This document shows positions 1-5,864 of a stretch of DNA of 11,337 nt, one piece after another. The position numbers and the translations under genes were made by a program. Source of the DNA: an uncultured Collinsella sp. (GTDB taxonomy: Bacteria; Actinomycetota; Coriobacteriia; Coriobacteriales; Coriobacteriaceae). The first letter of the stretch is position 1. Each line of letters opens with the position of its first letter. The notes below the pieces were generated by a model that was given only the letters and a program-made list of their open reading frames with translations, made no database searches and was not told the origin of the DNA. Location of the stretch: assembly GCA_902493835.1 (NCBI GenBank), contig CABURG010000048.1, forward strand, positions 1-11,337, written 5' to 3'.

Positions 1-267
1 GGCATCGAGCAGACGGCTCCACTGGATGGAAGTGCGATAGGTATTCAGGCCCAAGTCCTTCAAAATGCGAAAGTCTTCCTGGTACTTGGCCATAAAGTCA
101 TTGCCGGCATAAGAGCCAACGCAGTTGTAGAACGAACCCAGATCCTGGATGGACCAGGTGTCCCACAGGTTCTCGAGCTTGCCGCCCTGGTTCCACTGAC
201 CCTCAGTCTGCGGGCCGGACATAGCAGCGCCAAAGAAGAAGTCGTTGGGCAGCTGATACTGTGCCAT
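1..267 (-). CDS. Glycoside hydrolase family 1, probable 6-phospho-beta-glucosidase/mannosidase (N-terminal part)
   Basis: The first 89 codons run off the left edge; both catalytic glutamates of the family would lie outside. The protein begins MAQYQLPNDFFFGAAMSGPQ and continues with TEG, the usual GH1 N-terminal block in which the Gln of xxQTEG contacts sugar. It ends with TYRTSIQWSRLLDA, matching the conserved (Y)RxSIxWSR strand 2 motif of GH1. GH1 enzymes of this type hydrolyse phosphorylated beta-glucosides or beta-mannosides delivered by a PTS in the cytoplasm; no signal peptide is seen. The start is fixed by GAGGA five bases upstream of the ATG. It is divergent from a GntR/UTRA regulator and near manA, which supports a role in PTS oligosaccharide use. 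The exact substrate cannot be read from this fragment, and a non-phospho beta-glucosidase is possible. Confidence 0.88.
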   Translation of the reverse strand, partial: MAQYQLPNDFFFGAAMSGPQTEGQWNQGGKLENLWDTWSIQDLGSFYNCVGSYAGNDFMAKYQEDFRILKDLGLNTYRTSIQWSRLLDA

Positions 268-301
268 CAAAGTCCTCGCTTTCGTGTTCTAGAGCTTCCG
301 G

Positions 302-391
302 TTGGAGACGGGTTTGCTTTGGCAGGTTATCCGGCGCGGGCGCGCACCGGTCATACCGATATCCAACCTGCCAAAACAAAACCGTCCCCAA
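302..391. repeat. Imperfect 27-bp inverted repeat (REP-like hairpin) in the GH1 leader
   Basis: The left arm 302-328 and the right arm 365-391 match as inverted repeats at 24 of 27 positions; both contain TTTGGCAGGTT on the appropriate strand. A 36-nt GC-rich loop lies between. Read as minus-strand RNA, two of the three mismatches become G-U pairs, leaving 26 of 27 positions paired. If the GH1 promoter proposed at 435-463 is right, this hairpin lies in its leader. No T-run follows, so it is not a simple terminator. The GGGGACGG ends resemble REP-type sequences associated with Y1 transposases, from memory only. Confidence 0.75.
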
Positions 392-434
392 ACGGTCGAT
401 CCTGTTGTGCGGAAGGATTCCGTTCGTTGCTTAA

Positions 435-463
435 ACTATAGCGCTCTAATTTTAAAAGTAAAG
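435..463 (-). promoter_or_regulatory. Candidate promoter of the GH1 gene
   Basis: On the minus strand TATAGT (435-440) is a good -10 box. TTTACT (457-462), sixteen bases upstream, or CTTTAC one base further, could serve as a weak -35. It would give a leader of about 160 nt that includes the 302-391 palindrome. The -35 overlaps an AAAAGTAA motif, as expected for repression by the adjacent GntR protein. This rests on sequence appearance only. Confidence 0.4.
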
Positions 464-541
464 CGTCTTTTTCTTTTTTCTTTCTCGAACTTCTTAGATA
501 AAAGTAATATGGGTGCCCTGTTGAGGGTTATACTTACTTTT
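454..541. promoter_or_regulatory. Three AAAAGTAA motifs, candidate GntR operators
   Basis: AAAAGTAA occurs at 454-461 and 500-507 and in inverted orientation (TTACTTTT) at 534-541. The second and third form a spaced inverted pair (AAAAGTAATAT facing ATACTTACTTTT) just upstream of the GntR gene, and the first overlaps the likely GH1 -35 box. Such placement fits autoregulation plus control of the divergent gene. Binding by the GntR protein is inferred, and the motif does not closely match a HutC-family consensus that I know. Confidence 0.45.
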
Positions 542-548
542 GTATTCA
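521..548 (+). promoter_or_regulatory. Candidate promoter of the GntR-manA unit
   Basis: TTGAGG (521-526) and TATTCA (543-548), sixteen bases apart, make a possible sigma-70 type promoter; TATACT at 529-534 is an alternative -10 box without a good -35. Both lie within or beside the inverted AAAAGTAA pair. The downstream ribosome site AGGAGGT (561-567) is near consensus and lies three bases before the ATG at 571. Confidence 0.35.
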
Positions 549-570
549 TATATGTCGGAAAGGAGGTTCC

Positions 571-1290
571 ATGATTCCCAAATACGAGACGATAGCTGCA
601 GATATTCGTCGAAGTATCGAGGATGGCGCTCTTAAACCGGGCGACAAGCTTCCCACCGTCGTTGAGTTCTGCGAGCTCTATAGCGTTTCCAAAATCACCG
701 TCAAACGAGCTATTGAACAAATCACCGAGGAAGGTCTTATTACCAGCCGACGCGGATCGGGTACCTACGTTAAGGACACGGCGGGACTTCCCGGCCAGGC
801 GTTTTTCCAGGGCAAAAACGACCGTGCCCAGGGTTTTTCGTATGAGCACCGCGGGGAGAAGGTGACCTCGGTGGTCTACGATTTCTCGATTGTTAATCCA
901 CCAGCGGACATCGCAGCCCAGCTGGGAATTGCCGAGGATGACTTTGCCTATCACGTCGTGCGCGTGCGTCAGGCCGATGAGAAGCCCATCGTTATCGAGT
1001 ACACCTACATGCCCCTCGAGCTGATTCCGGGGCTGAAAAAGAAGGACCTGTACGGATCGCTCTACCGCTTCATCCGCGAGCAATGTGGGCTGAAGATTTC
1101 GAGCTTTCACCGTACCATTCGCGCCGTGGCAGCAACCGAGGAAGAAGCTGAGCGCCTGGATACCAAACCCGGCTCTCCCCTGCTCGAACTCAACCAGATT
1201 GGCTTCTTGGATAGCGGCGCCGCCTTTGAGTATTCGGTCTCGCGCAACGTTGGCGACCGCTTTGAGTTGCACAACGTAACGTTGGCATAG
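571..1290 (+). CDS. GntR-family (HutC/UTRA type) transcriptional repressor of sugar genes
   Basis: The 239-residue length is typical of the HutC subfamily. Residues 1-69 are a GntR winged helix: YETIAADIRRSIEDGALKPG, then LPTVVEFCELYSVSKITVKR (the helix-turn-helix) and a wing with GLITSRRGSGTYV. Residues from about 85 to 236 form a UTRA effector domain, with the typical VVRVRQADEKPIVIEYTYMP strand-loop pattern and a closing AFEYSVSRNVGDRFEL. UTRA domains bind sugar phosphates or similar ligands and release the protein from DNA. The start follows a near-perfect AGGAGGT. The gene is divergent from the GH1 gene and 73 bp ahead of manA on the same strand, so it probably controls both; the closest functional parallel I can name is GmuR of B. 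subtilis. The ligand is unknown. Confidence 0.93.
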   Translation: MIPKYETIAADIRRSIEDGALKPGDKLPTVVEFCELYSVSKITVKRAIEQITEEGLITSRRGSGTYVKDTAGLPGQAFFQGKNDRAQGFSYEHRGEKVTSVVYDFSIVNPPADIAAQLGIAEDDFAYHVVRVRQADEKPIVIEYTYMPLELIPGLKKKDLYGSLYRFIREQCGLKISSFHRTIRAVAATEEEAERLDTKPGSPLLELNQIGFLDSGAAFEYSVSRNVGDRFELHNVTLA

Positions 1291-1303
1291 GTTTTATGGT
1301 CAT

Positions 1304-1315
1304 ACGGGCGCCCGT
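1304..1315. repeat. 12-bp perfect palindrome in the GntR-manA gap
   Basis: ACGGGCGCCCGT reads the same on both strands and sits between the GntR stop and the manA ribosome site. It lacks a loop and a T-run, so it is not a normal terminator. It could be a protein-binding site, or chance in GC-rich DNA. No clear separate manA promoter is visible in this 73-bp gap, so readthrough from the GntR promoter is likely. Confidence 0.4.
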
Positions 1316-1363
1316 CTTGAGCAGTTTTACGCGGCGCCCACACAGCACAATGGGAGTATGAAC

Positions 1364-2296
1364 ATGTCCGATTTGATTAAACTGACGCCGATCTTCCACG
1401 AGAAGATCTGGGGCGGCCGTCAACTCGAAACCGTATTTGGTTACGACATTCCCGATGGTCCCATCGGTGAGTGTTGGGCCATCTCGGCCCACCCCAACGG
1501 TGACTGCCAGATTGCGGAGGGCCCGTATGCCGGCCACACGCTTTCGTGGCTGTGGGCCGAGCACCGCGAGCTCTTTGGCAACTGCGAGGGCAAGGAGTTC
1601 CCGCTGCTCATTAAGATTCTGGACGCCAAGGACGACCTTTCGATCCAGATTCACCCCAACGACGAGTACGCCGCCAAGCATGAGAACGGCAGCCTGGGCA
1701 AAACCGAGTGCTGGTATGTGCTGGACTGCGAGCCCGGCGCCACAATCATCGTCGGCCAGCGCGCGCATGACCGCGCCGAGGCCGCGCAGATGATCGAGGA
1801 CGGCCGCTGGGACGACATGCTCAACGTACTGCCGATCCACAAGGGCGACTTTTTCCAGATTGATTCCGGTACCGTGCACGCCATCAAGACCGGCACGCTC
1901 ATTTTGGAGACGCAGCAGTCGAGCGACGTGACGTATCGCCTGTACGACTACGACCGTCCCGGCACCGACGGCAAGCTGCGTCCGCTGCACATTGAGCAGA
2001 GCCTCGACTGCATCGACTTTGATGCCCAGGCTCCGACCGACGGCACGGTGACCGCGCCCGAGGTGAATGGCGTGACCGAGCTCGAGTCTTGCCCCTGCTA
2101 CACCGTCGATCGCGTGCGCGTTAACGGCAGCAAGACCCTCGACCAGCGCTGGCCCTTCATGTGCCTGTCGGTCATCGACGGCGAAGGCACCATCTGCGGC
2201 GACCCCGTCCACAAGGGAAGCCACCTGCTGGCCCCCAGCACCGTCAGCACCATTGACCTCAAAGGCAAGATGGAACTGATCATCAGCCACCTCTAG
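1364..2296 (+). CDS. manA: Mannose-6-phosphate isomerase, class I
   Basis: This 310-residue cytoplasmic enzyme interconverts mannose 6-phosphate and fructose 6-phosphate and feeds mannose units into glycolysis. Length and sequence fit the short Bacillus-type class I form: LTPIFHEKIWGG at the N-terminus, GECWAISAHPNG, then the zinc-site motifs IQIHPND (Gln95, His97), ECWYVL (Glu115) and DSGTVHAI (His172). A second cupin half follows, with LRPLHIEQSL in its linker. The start at 1364 is preferred because GGGAG (1352-1356) lies seven bases upstream; an in-frame ATG at 1358 would be only one base from it. It probably forms an operon with the GntR gene, and with the nearby GH1 gene it would complete use of phospho-beta-mannosides. 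All expected metal ligands are present. Confidence 0.95.
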   Translation: MSDLIKLTPIFHEKIWGGRQLETVFGYDIPDGPIGECWAISAHPNGDCQIAEGPYAGHTLSWLWAEHRELFGNCEGKEFPLLIKILDAKDDLSIQIHPNDEYAAKHENGSLGKTECWYVLDCEPGATIIVGQRAHDRAEAAQMIEDGRWDDMLNVLPIHKGDFFQIDSGTVHAIKTGTLILETQQSSDVTYRLYDYDRPGTDGKLRPLHIEQSLDCIDFDAQAPTDGTVTAPEVNGVTELESCPCYTVDRVRVNGSKTLDQRWPFMCLSVIDGEGTICGDPVHKGSHLLAPSTVSTIDLKGKMELIISHL

Positions 2297-2320
2297 GTCG
2301 CAACAACAACCAAAACGAAA

Positions 2321-2358
2321 CAAGGGGCTCCCCCGTTCACCAACGGGGGAGCCCCTTG
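2321..2358. terminator. Very strong hairpin terminator after manA
   Basis: Arms 2321-2337 and 2342-2358 pair perfectly over 17 bp around a CACC loop. An A-rich stretch precedes it and only a modest T/A run follows on the plus strand (TCCATATATAT). On the minus strand TTTCGTTTT follows the hairpin. It therefore probably ends manA transcription and also stops transcripts coming from the pcrA side. Confidence 0.85.
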
Positions 2359-2392
2359 TCCATATATATCAGCCCACCCGGCTCTCCAGACC

Positions 2393-2421
2393 AAAAAGCG
2401 AACGAGCAAAGCGACGTTCGC
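2393..2421 (-). terminator. Hairpin with T5 tail on the minus strand
   Basis: GCGAACG (2398-2404) and CGTTCGC (2415-2421) form a 7-bp perfect stem with a 10-nt loop. Read on the minus strand the stem is followed at once by five T residues (2393-2397), as in an intrinsic terminator. It lies downstream of both the compound palindrome and the pcrA end, so it could end pcrA readthrough or a small transcript covering the palindrome. Confidence 0.5.
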
Positions 2422-2444
2422 AAGCAGCGTTACCCAAGGACCCG

Positions 2445-2560
2445 GGCGGGCGTATGGGGCAACATCGATCGCGAGTTCCGCACGCAAAGGAGGCCACTTA
2501 ATGTGGCCTCCGTCTTGCGCAGGACTGCCCGAGCAGGCGATGTTGCCCCATACGCCCGCC
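2445..2560. repeat. Compound palindrome with 23-bp perfect arms and a nested hairpin
   Basis: Left arm 2445-2467 and right arm 2538-2560 are perfect inverted repeats of 23 bp. Nested inside, GGAGGCCAC (2489-2497) pairs with GTGGCCTCC (2503-2511) around TTAAT, and CGCAA (2483-2487) pairs with TTGCG (2515-2519), making a long, partly interrupted stem. No target duplication is obvious at the ends, and no T-run follows directly on either strand. It may be a miniature mobile or repetitive element, or a structured RNA; it encodes nothing recognisable. Confidence 0.85.
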
Positions 2561-2563
2561 TAG

Positions 2564-2644
2564 CTGGATGTACGGGTTTTCCAGGTGCGGCAGATCGGCC
2601 TGAAAGAGGAGGGCATAGACCTTGAGGTCATGCCCGACGATTGA
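2564..2644 (+). pseudogene. Possible 26-codon C-terminal gene remnant
   Basis: Directly after the compound palindrome the plus strand reads LDVRVFQVRQ, then IGLKEEGIDLEVMPDD, and ends at TGA. This is unusually protein-like for non-coding DNA, and an in-frame TAG (2561-2563) cuts it off from any start. I do not recognise the family. Against this reading, the stretch contains the 2611-2635 hairpin, whose core recurs in the terminator near 5840, so the resemblance to protein could be accidental. Confidence 0.2.
2600..2635 (-). terminator. Probable pcrA terminator
   Basis: GGGCAT (2611-2616) pairs with ATGCCC (2630-2635), and GACC pairs with GGTC around TTGA, with one bulged A. On the minus strand the stem is followed by TCCTCTTTC, a weak T-rich tail, about 40 bp past the pcrA stop. 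The core nearly repeats that of the uppP terminator at 5824-5864. Confidence 0.55.
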
Positions 2645-2674
2645 AGGCCGAGGTGCCGTGCCTGGGAAAGCCGC

Positions 2675-5575
2675 CTAGGTCAGTTTCACTATAGGTGCGA
2701 AGCCCTTCATAAGCTTTTTGGTCTGGCCGGTCTTTTCGAATTGAACCTCGATCATGTCTCCGACGACCGAGATCACGGTACCCGTGCCAAAGGTCTTGTG
2801 GCTCACGGTATCGCCCGCGGCAAAGTCCTGCGATGCGCTGGCACGATCGACCTTGCGCTCCACCGTCGGGGACACCTTGGACGAGGGCTTTTTGGCTCGC
2901 GGCGTACCCGAGCCAAAGGTCGAGGCAACACGGCCGGCGTCGGGCGAAACCCCACGATGGCGCTCAGTCCCGTAACTGCTGCCGCCAAAGAAGTCGTCAA
3001 AGCTCGATCCGCCACGCGAACCGGAACCGCCGGTCGAACGCGTATGCGAACCGAACACCTTGCCGCCATACATATCCGAGCCCATGCCCGAGCCAAAGGT
3101 GCCGTGACGGTCGCCGCGCTTCTCCCAGCCCGTTCCCTCAAAACCGGCAGAGCCGATACCGCTAAACTCGATATCCTCAAACGGAATCTCGTTGAGAAAG
3201 CGCGAGCGCGGGTTGGCAGAGGTCGAGCCGTAGGTGCGACGCGTGGCCGCATAGGTCAGGAACAGGCGCTTGCGGGCGCGCGTGATGGCGACGTAGGCGA
3301 GGCGACGCTCCTCCTCGAGCTTACCCGGATCATCGCTGCCGCCAAAGTCGTGCACGTGCGGGAAGATGCCCTCCTCCATGCCGGCCACGAACACCGCCGG
3401 GAACTCCAGGCCCTTGGCGGAGTGGATGGTCATCATGGTGATGGCATGCGTCTCGCCTGCCAGGGAATCCAAGTCGGAGCGCAGGGCCAACCACTCCATA
3501 AGAGCAGGAAGCGCCTTGCAGGTGAGCGGACCGTAGGTGCGCTCGATCTCGTCGGCATGCACGGCACCCGCCGGCAGCTCAGTCGGCGCGGCATACGCGT
3601 TGCCCGCGATGGCGGCGGCCAGGGCATCCTGCGGCGAGAGCGCCGGGGCGGCTAGGCTATCGAGCGGATTGGAACCTGCAGCATCGCGCGCGCCGACGAG
3701 TGCCTCAAACGAGGATGCCGGGGCAGATGGCCCCGGTTCGGGCGCGGGCGCGCTCACCACGACGGGCTCGGGCTCGGCGCCGGCAGGCACGTCGGCAACA
3801 CCGGCTGCGCGCAGCTCTTCCAAGCTCTCGAGCGTACCCTCGATATCCTCGTGCGTCTCCTCAAATTCGGCAGCGACGCCCAGGAATTCCTGAATGTTCT
3901 CGGCGCGGCTCTCGGACTCCATGGTGCCCTCGGCGCGGAACGCCTGCAGCAGGCCCGTCTTGTCGACAATCATCTCGACGACGTCCTTGAGCTCGCCGTC
4001 CATGCGACGACCCTCGCGAACCAGCGCCACAAAACTCGACAGGCCGTTGCGCACCTTAGCGCTAAACATGCCGGTTTCGGCGCACGCGATCTCACAAGCC
4101 TGGAAGAACGAACAACGGTTGTCGCGCGCCAGCTGCTCGATCTTTTGGATCGAGGTGGAGCCGATGCCGCGGCGCGGCGTGTTGATGACGCGCTTGACGC
4201 TCATCTCGTCGGCCGGGTTCACGATCATCTTGAGGTAAGCCATGACGTCGCGGATCTCGGCACGGTCGAAGAATCGCGTGCCGCCCACGATCTTGTAGGG
4301 CACGCCCGCGCGCAGGAACATATCTTCGAGAATACGCGACTGGGCGTTGGTGCGGTAGAACACGGCGATGTCGTCGTAACTCGTGCCCTTGGCATGCAGC
4401 TTTTCGATCTCGCCGGCAATCCAGCGGCCCTCGTCGCGCTCATCGCTTGCCTGGAAGGCCTGGATCTTCTCGCCGTCGCCCTCGGCCGTAAACAGGCGCT
4501 TGTCCTTACGCTGCGAGTTGTGGCGCACCACGGCGTTGGCGGCGCTCAGGATATGACCCGTGGAGCGGTAGTTCTGCTCCAGCTTGACGGTCTTGCAGTC
4601 TTTAAAGTCCTTCTCAAAGTCCAGGATATTGGTGATGTCGGCGCCACGCCAGCTATAAATGGACTGGTCGTCGTCGCCCACGACCATGAGGTTTTGGTAC
4701 TTGGCGGCCAGCAGGTTGGCGATCTCGTACTGGACGTGGTTGGTGTCCTGATACTCGTCGACGCTAATGTAGCGGAAGCGCTCTTGGTACTTGTCGAGCA
4801 CCTCGGGGCGGGTGCGCAGCAGCTCGAGCGTGCGCACGAGCAGGTCGTCGAAGTCCATCGCGTTGGCGGCACGAAGGCGGCGTTCCAGCTCTAGGTAGAC
4901 CTGCGCGGCCTTTTTGTCATTAGGGCTGTCGGCGGATTTAAGCATGTCCTCGGGCCCGATCATGGCGTTTTTAGCCGAGCTGATCTTGCTGCGGATCATG
5001 TTGATGGGGAACTGCTTTTGCTCAATGCCGAGCGCCTGCATAATGTCGCGCACCATGCGCTTTGAGTCGTCATCGTCGTAGATGGTGAACTGCCCGGTGT
5101 AGCCCAGCAGGTCGGCGTCCTCGCGCAGCATGCGCACGCACATGGCGTGGAAGGTGCACACCCACATGCCGCGGGTGCCGCTGGGGATGAGCGCTGCCAG
5201 ACGCTCGCGCATCTCGGCCGCGGCCTTGTTGGTAAACGTGATAGCCAGGACCTGCCAGGGCTTAACGCCCAGGTCGCCAAGCATATGCGCGATGCGGAAG
5301 GTCAGGACGCGGGTCTTGCCCGAGCCGGCGCCGGCAAGGACCAGCAGCGGGCCCTCGGTGGTCAGGACCGCCTCGCGCTGGGCGGGGTTCAGGCTATCGA
5401 TATCGACGAGCGGCTTGGCGGGTTTGGGCGCCCGAGCCGGGGCATCGTAGATGTCGAGCGGAACGAGCTCGGGTTCCGGCGCGGCGGGGGCGGTGTACGC
5501 ATCGAGCGGCACGGGTTCCGGCGCGGGCGGCACGGGTACCGCAGTGTTCTTTTCCCAGGGCAGGGGCTGGGTCAT
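2675..5575 (-). CDS. pcrA: ATP-dependent DNA helicase PcrA/UvrD (superfamily 1A)
   Basis: This 966-residue 3'-5' helicase acts in nucleotide excision repair, replication restart and removal of recombinase filaments. All SF1A motifs are visible: Q motif LNPAQ (62-66), Walker A AGAGSGKT (81-88), Ia AITFTNKAAAEM (from 111), II VDEYQD (272-277), III DDDQSIYSWRG (301-311), IV NYRS (335-338), V TIHSAKGLEFPAV (about 716-728) and VI RLAYVAITRARKR (about 758-770). The last 46 residues are the PcrA-type Tudor-like tail (GDTVSHKTFGTGTVISV). It is longer than the usual 720-780 residues. The extra length is a Pro-rich N-terminal tail with repeated PLDAY/PLDIY blocks (1-55), an Ala/Pro-rich insertion (about 591-680) and a Gly-rich linker (about 805-905). 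The ATG at 5575 has GAGGAG six bases upstream; an in-frame start at 5659 lacks such a site and would precede the likely promoter. Confidence 0.97.
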   Translation of the reverse strand: MTQPLPWEKNTAVPVPPAPEPVPLDAYTAPAAPEPELVPLDIYDAPARAPKPAKPLVDIDSLNPAQREAVLTTEGPLLVLAGAGSGKTRVLTFRIAHMLGDLGVKPWQVLAITFTNKAAAEMRERLAALIPSGTRGMWVCTFHAMCVRMLREDADLLGYTGQFTIYDDDDSKRMVRDIMQALGIEQKQFPINMIRSKISSAKNAMIGPEDMLKSADSPNDKKAAQVYLELERRLRAANAMDFDDLLVRTLELLRTRPEVLDKYQERFRYISVDEYQDTNHVQYEIANLLAAKYQNLMVVGDDDQSIYSWRGADITNILDFEKDFKDCKTVKLEQNYRSTGHILSAANAVVRHNSQRKDKRLFTAEGDGEKIQAFQASDERDEGRWIAGEIEKLHAKGTSYDDIAVFYRTNAQSRILEDMFLRAGVPYKIVGGTRFFDRAEIRDVMAYLKMIVNPADEMSVKRVINTPRRGIGSTSIQKIEQLARDNRCSFFQACEIACAETGMFSAKVRNGLSSFVALVREGRRMDGELKDVVEMIVDKTGLLQAFRAEGTMESESRAENIQEFLGVAAEFEETHEDIEGTLESLEELRAAGVADVPAGAEPEPVVVSAPAPEPGPSAPASSFEALVGARDAAGSNPLDSLAAPALSPQDALAAAIAGNAYAAPTELPAGAVHADEIERTYGPLTCKALPALMEWLALRSDLDSLAGETHAITMMTIHSAKGLEFPAVFVAGMEEGIFPHVHDFGGSDDPGKLEEERRLAYVAITRARKRLFLTYAATRRTYGSTSANPRSRFLNEIPFEDIEFSGIGSAGFEGTGWEKRGDRHGTFGSGMGSDMYGGKVFGSHTRSTGGSGSRGGSSFDDFFGGSSYGTERHRGVSPDAGRVASTFGSGTPRAKKPSSKVSPTVERKVDRASASQDFAAGDTVSHKTFGTGTVISVVGDMIEVQFEKTGQTKKLMKGFAPIVKLT

Positions 5576-5636
5576 GGGCGACTCCTCATCTGACGGACGG
5601 CGCGCCTGCGGGCAGCGCCATAGTTTGAGCCGTACC

Positions 5637-5667
5637 AGTATACCGAGCCGCGCGGACACCGACGCAA
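5637..5667 (-). promoter_or_regulatory. Candidate pcrA promoter
   Basis: On the minus strand TATACT (5637-5642) is a near-consensus -10 box; TTGCGT (5662-5667) is a weak -35 at 19-bp spacing. Transcription would start near 5630 and give a leader of about 55 nt ending in the GAGGAG ribosome site. This supports the pcrA start at 5575 over the longer in-frame start. Confidence 0.4.
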
Positions 5668-5714
5668 ATCACACCACGACTCCGTGCGTCACCGTCAGGC
5701 TCGCCCCAACGGAT

Positions 5715-5747
5715 TTGGTGCAATGGGGTCAGGTTAGTCTGCACCAA
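5715..5747. repeat. REP-like hairpin TTGGTGCA...TGCACCAA
   Basis: TTGGTGCA (5715-5722) and TGCACCAA (5740-5747) are perfect 8-bp inverted repeats around a 17-nt loop containing TGGGGTCAGGTT. From memory, this loop sequence is common near Y1-type (REP-associated, IS200-like) transposases in many bacteria. No transposase is in the window, so this would be a solitary, immobile copy. It is not followed by a T-run. Confidence 0.55.
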
Positions 5748-5823
5748 TCTATTGACAATCACGAAACCGCCGATGTCATGGCAGCAGCAGCGAGCGACGG
5801 TCAGGGCGAACAAATTGGCATGA

Positions 5824-5864
5824 AAAGGGGGCGGCATAGACCTTTTGGTCATGCCACCCCCTTT
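5824..5864 (-). terminator. uppP intrinsic terminator
   Basis: A long stem pairs AAAGGGGG (5824-5831) with CCCCCTTT (5857-5864), then GGCAT with ATGCC and GACC with GGTC around a TTTT loop, with small interior irregularities. On the minus strand it is followed by TTTTCATG. It lies 45 bp beyond the uppP stop. Confidence 0.85.

Larger units (their letters stand above)
268..570. other. Divergent regulatory gap between the GH1 gene and the GntR gene
   Basis: This 303-bp gap has no convincing gene. Next to the GH1 start lies a long imperfect palindrome (302-391). The half next to the GntR gene is AT-rich, unlike the rest of the window, and holds promoter-like boxes for both directions plus three AAAAGTAA motifs. 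The short open frames across the palindrome read almost the same on both strands because of its symmetry and are not genes. Confidence 0.7.
2297..2674. other. Gene-poor convergent region between manA and pcrA
   Basis: These 378 bp separate two convergent genes and are unusually rich in secondary structure: the manA terminator (2321-2358), a 7-bp hairpin with a T-run on the minus strand (2398-2421), the compound palindrome (2445-2560) and the pcrA-side hairpin (2611-2635). A short protein-like tail (2564-2644, plus strand) may be a gene remnant. No intact gene is supported; the 89-codon frame on the plus strand is created by the palindrome. Confidence 0.6.

Noticed and set aside
302..574. A 90-codon plus-strand frame, and a similar 62-codon minus-strand frame at 203-391
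   Set aside because: Both are made by the palindrome at 302-391, which reads nearly the same on both strands. The plus-strand frame overlaps the GntR promoter and ribosome site, and neither has a ribosome site or family features.
1304..1315. Palindrome considered as a terminator between the GntR gene and manA
   Set aside because: It has no loop space and no T-run, and the genes look co-transcribed; kept only as a possible protein-binding site.
2445..2560. Compound palindrome considered as a CRISPR repeat or integron attachment site
   Set aside because: There is a single copy with no spacer series, no cas or integrase gene nearby, and no attC-like core sites that I can see.
2356..2625. An 89-codon plus-strand frame
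   Set aside because: It crosses the compound palindrome and begins right after the manA terminator with no ribosome site; composition looks like random GC-rich DNA.
5576..5659. Longer N-terminus for PcrA starting at 5659
   Set aside because: No ribosome site at that start, and it would begin upstream of the likely -10 box; the ATG at 5575 has GAGGAG at ideal spacing.
5752..5757. Perfect -35 box TTGACA on the plus strand
   Set aside because: No -10 box at 16-18 bp downstream and no plus-strand gene follows before the uppP terminator.
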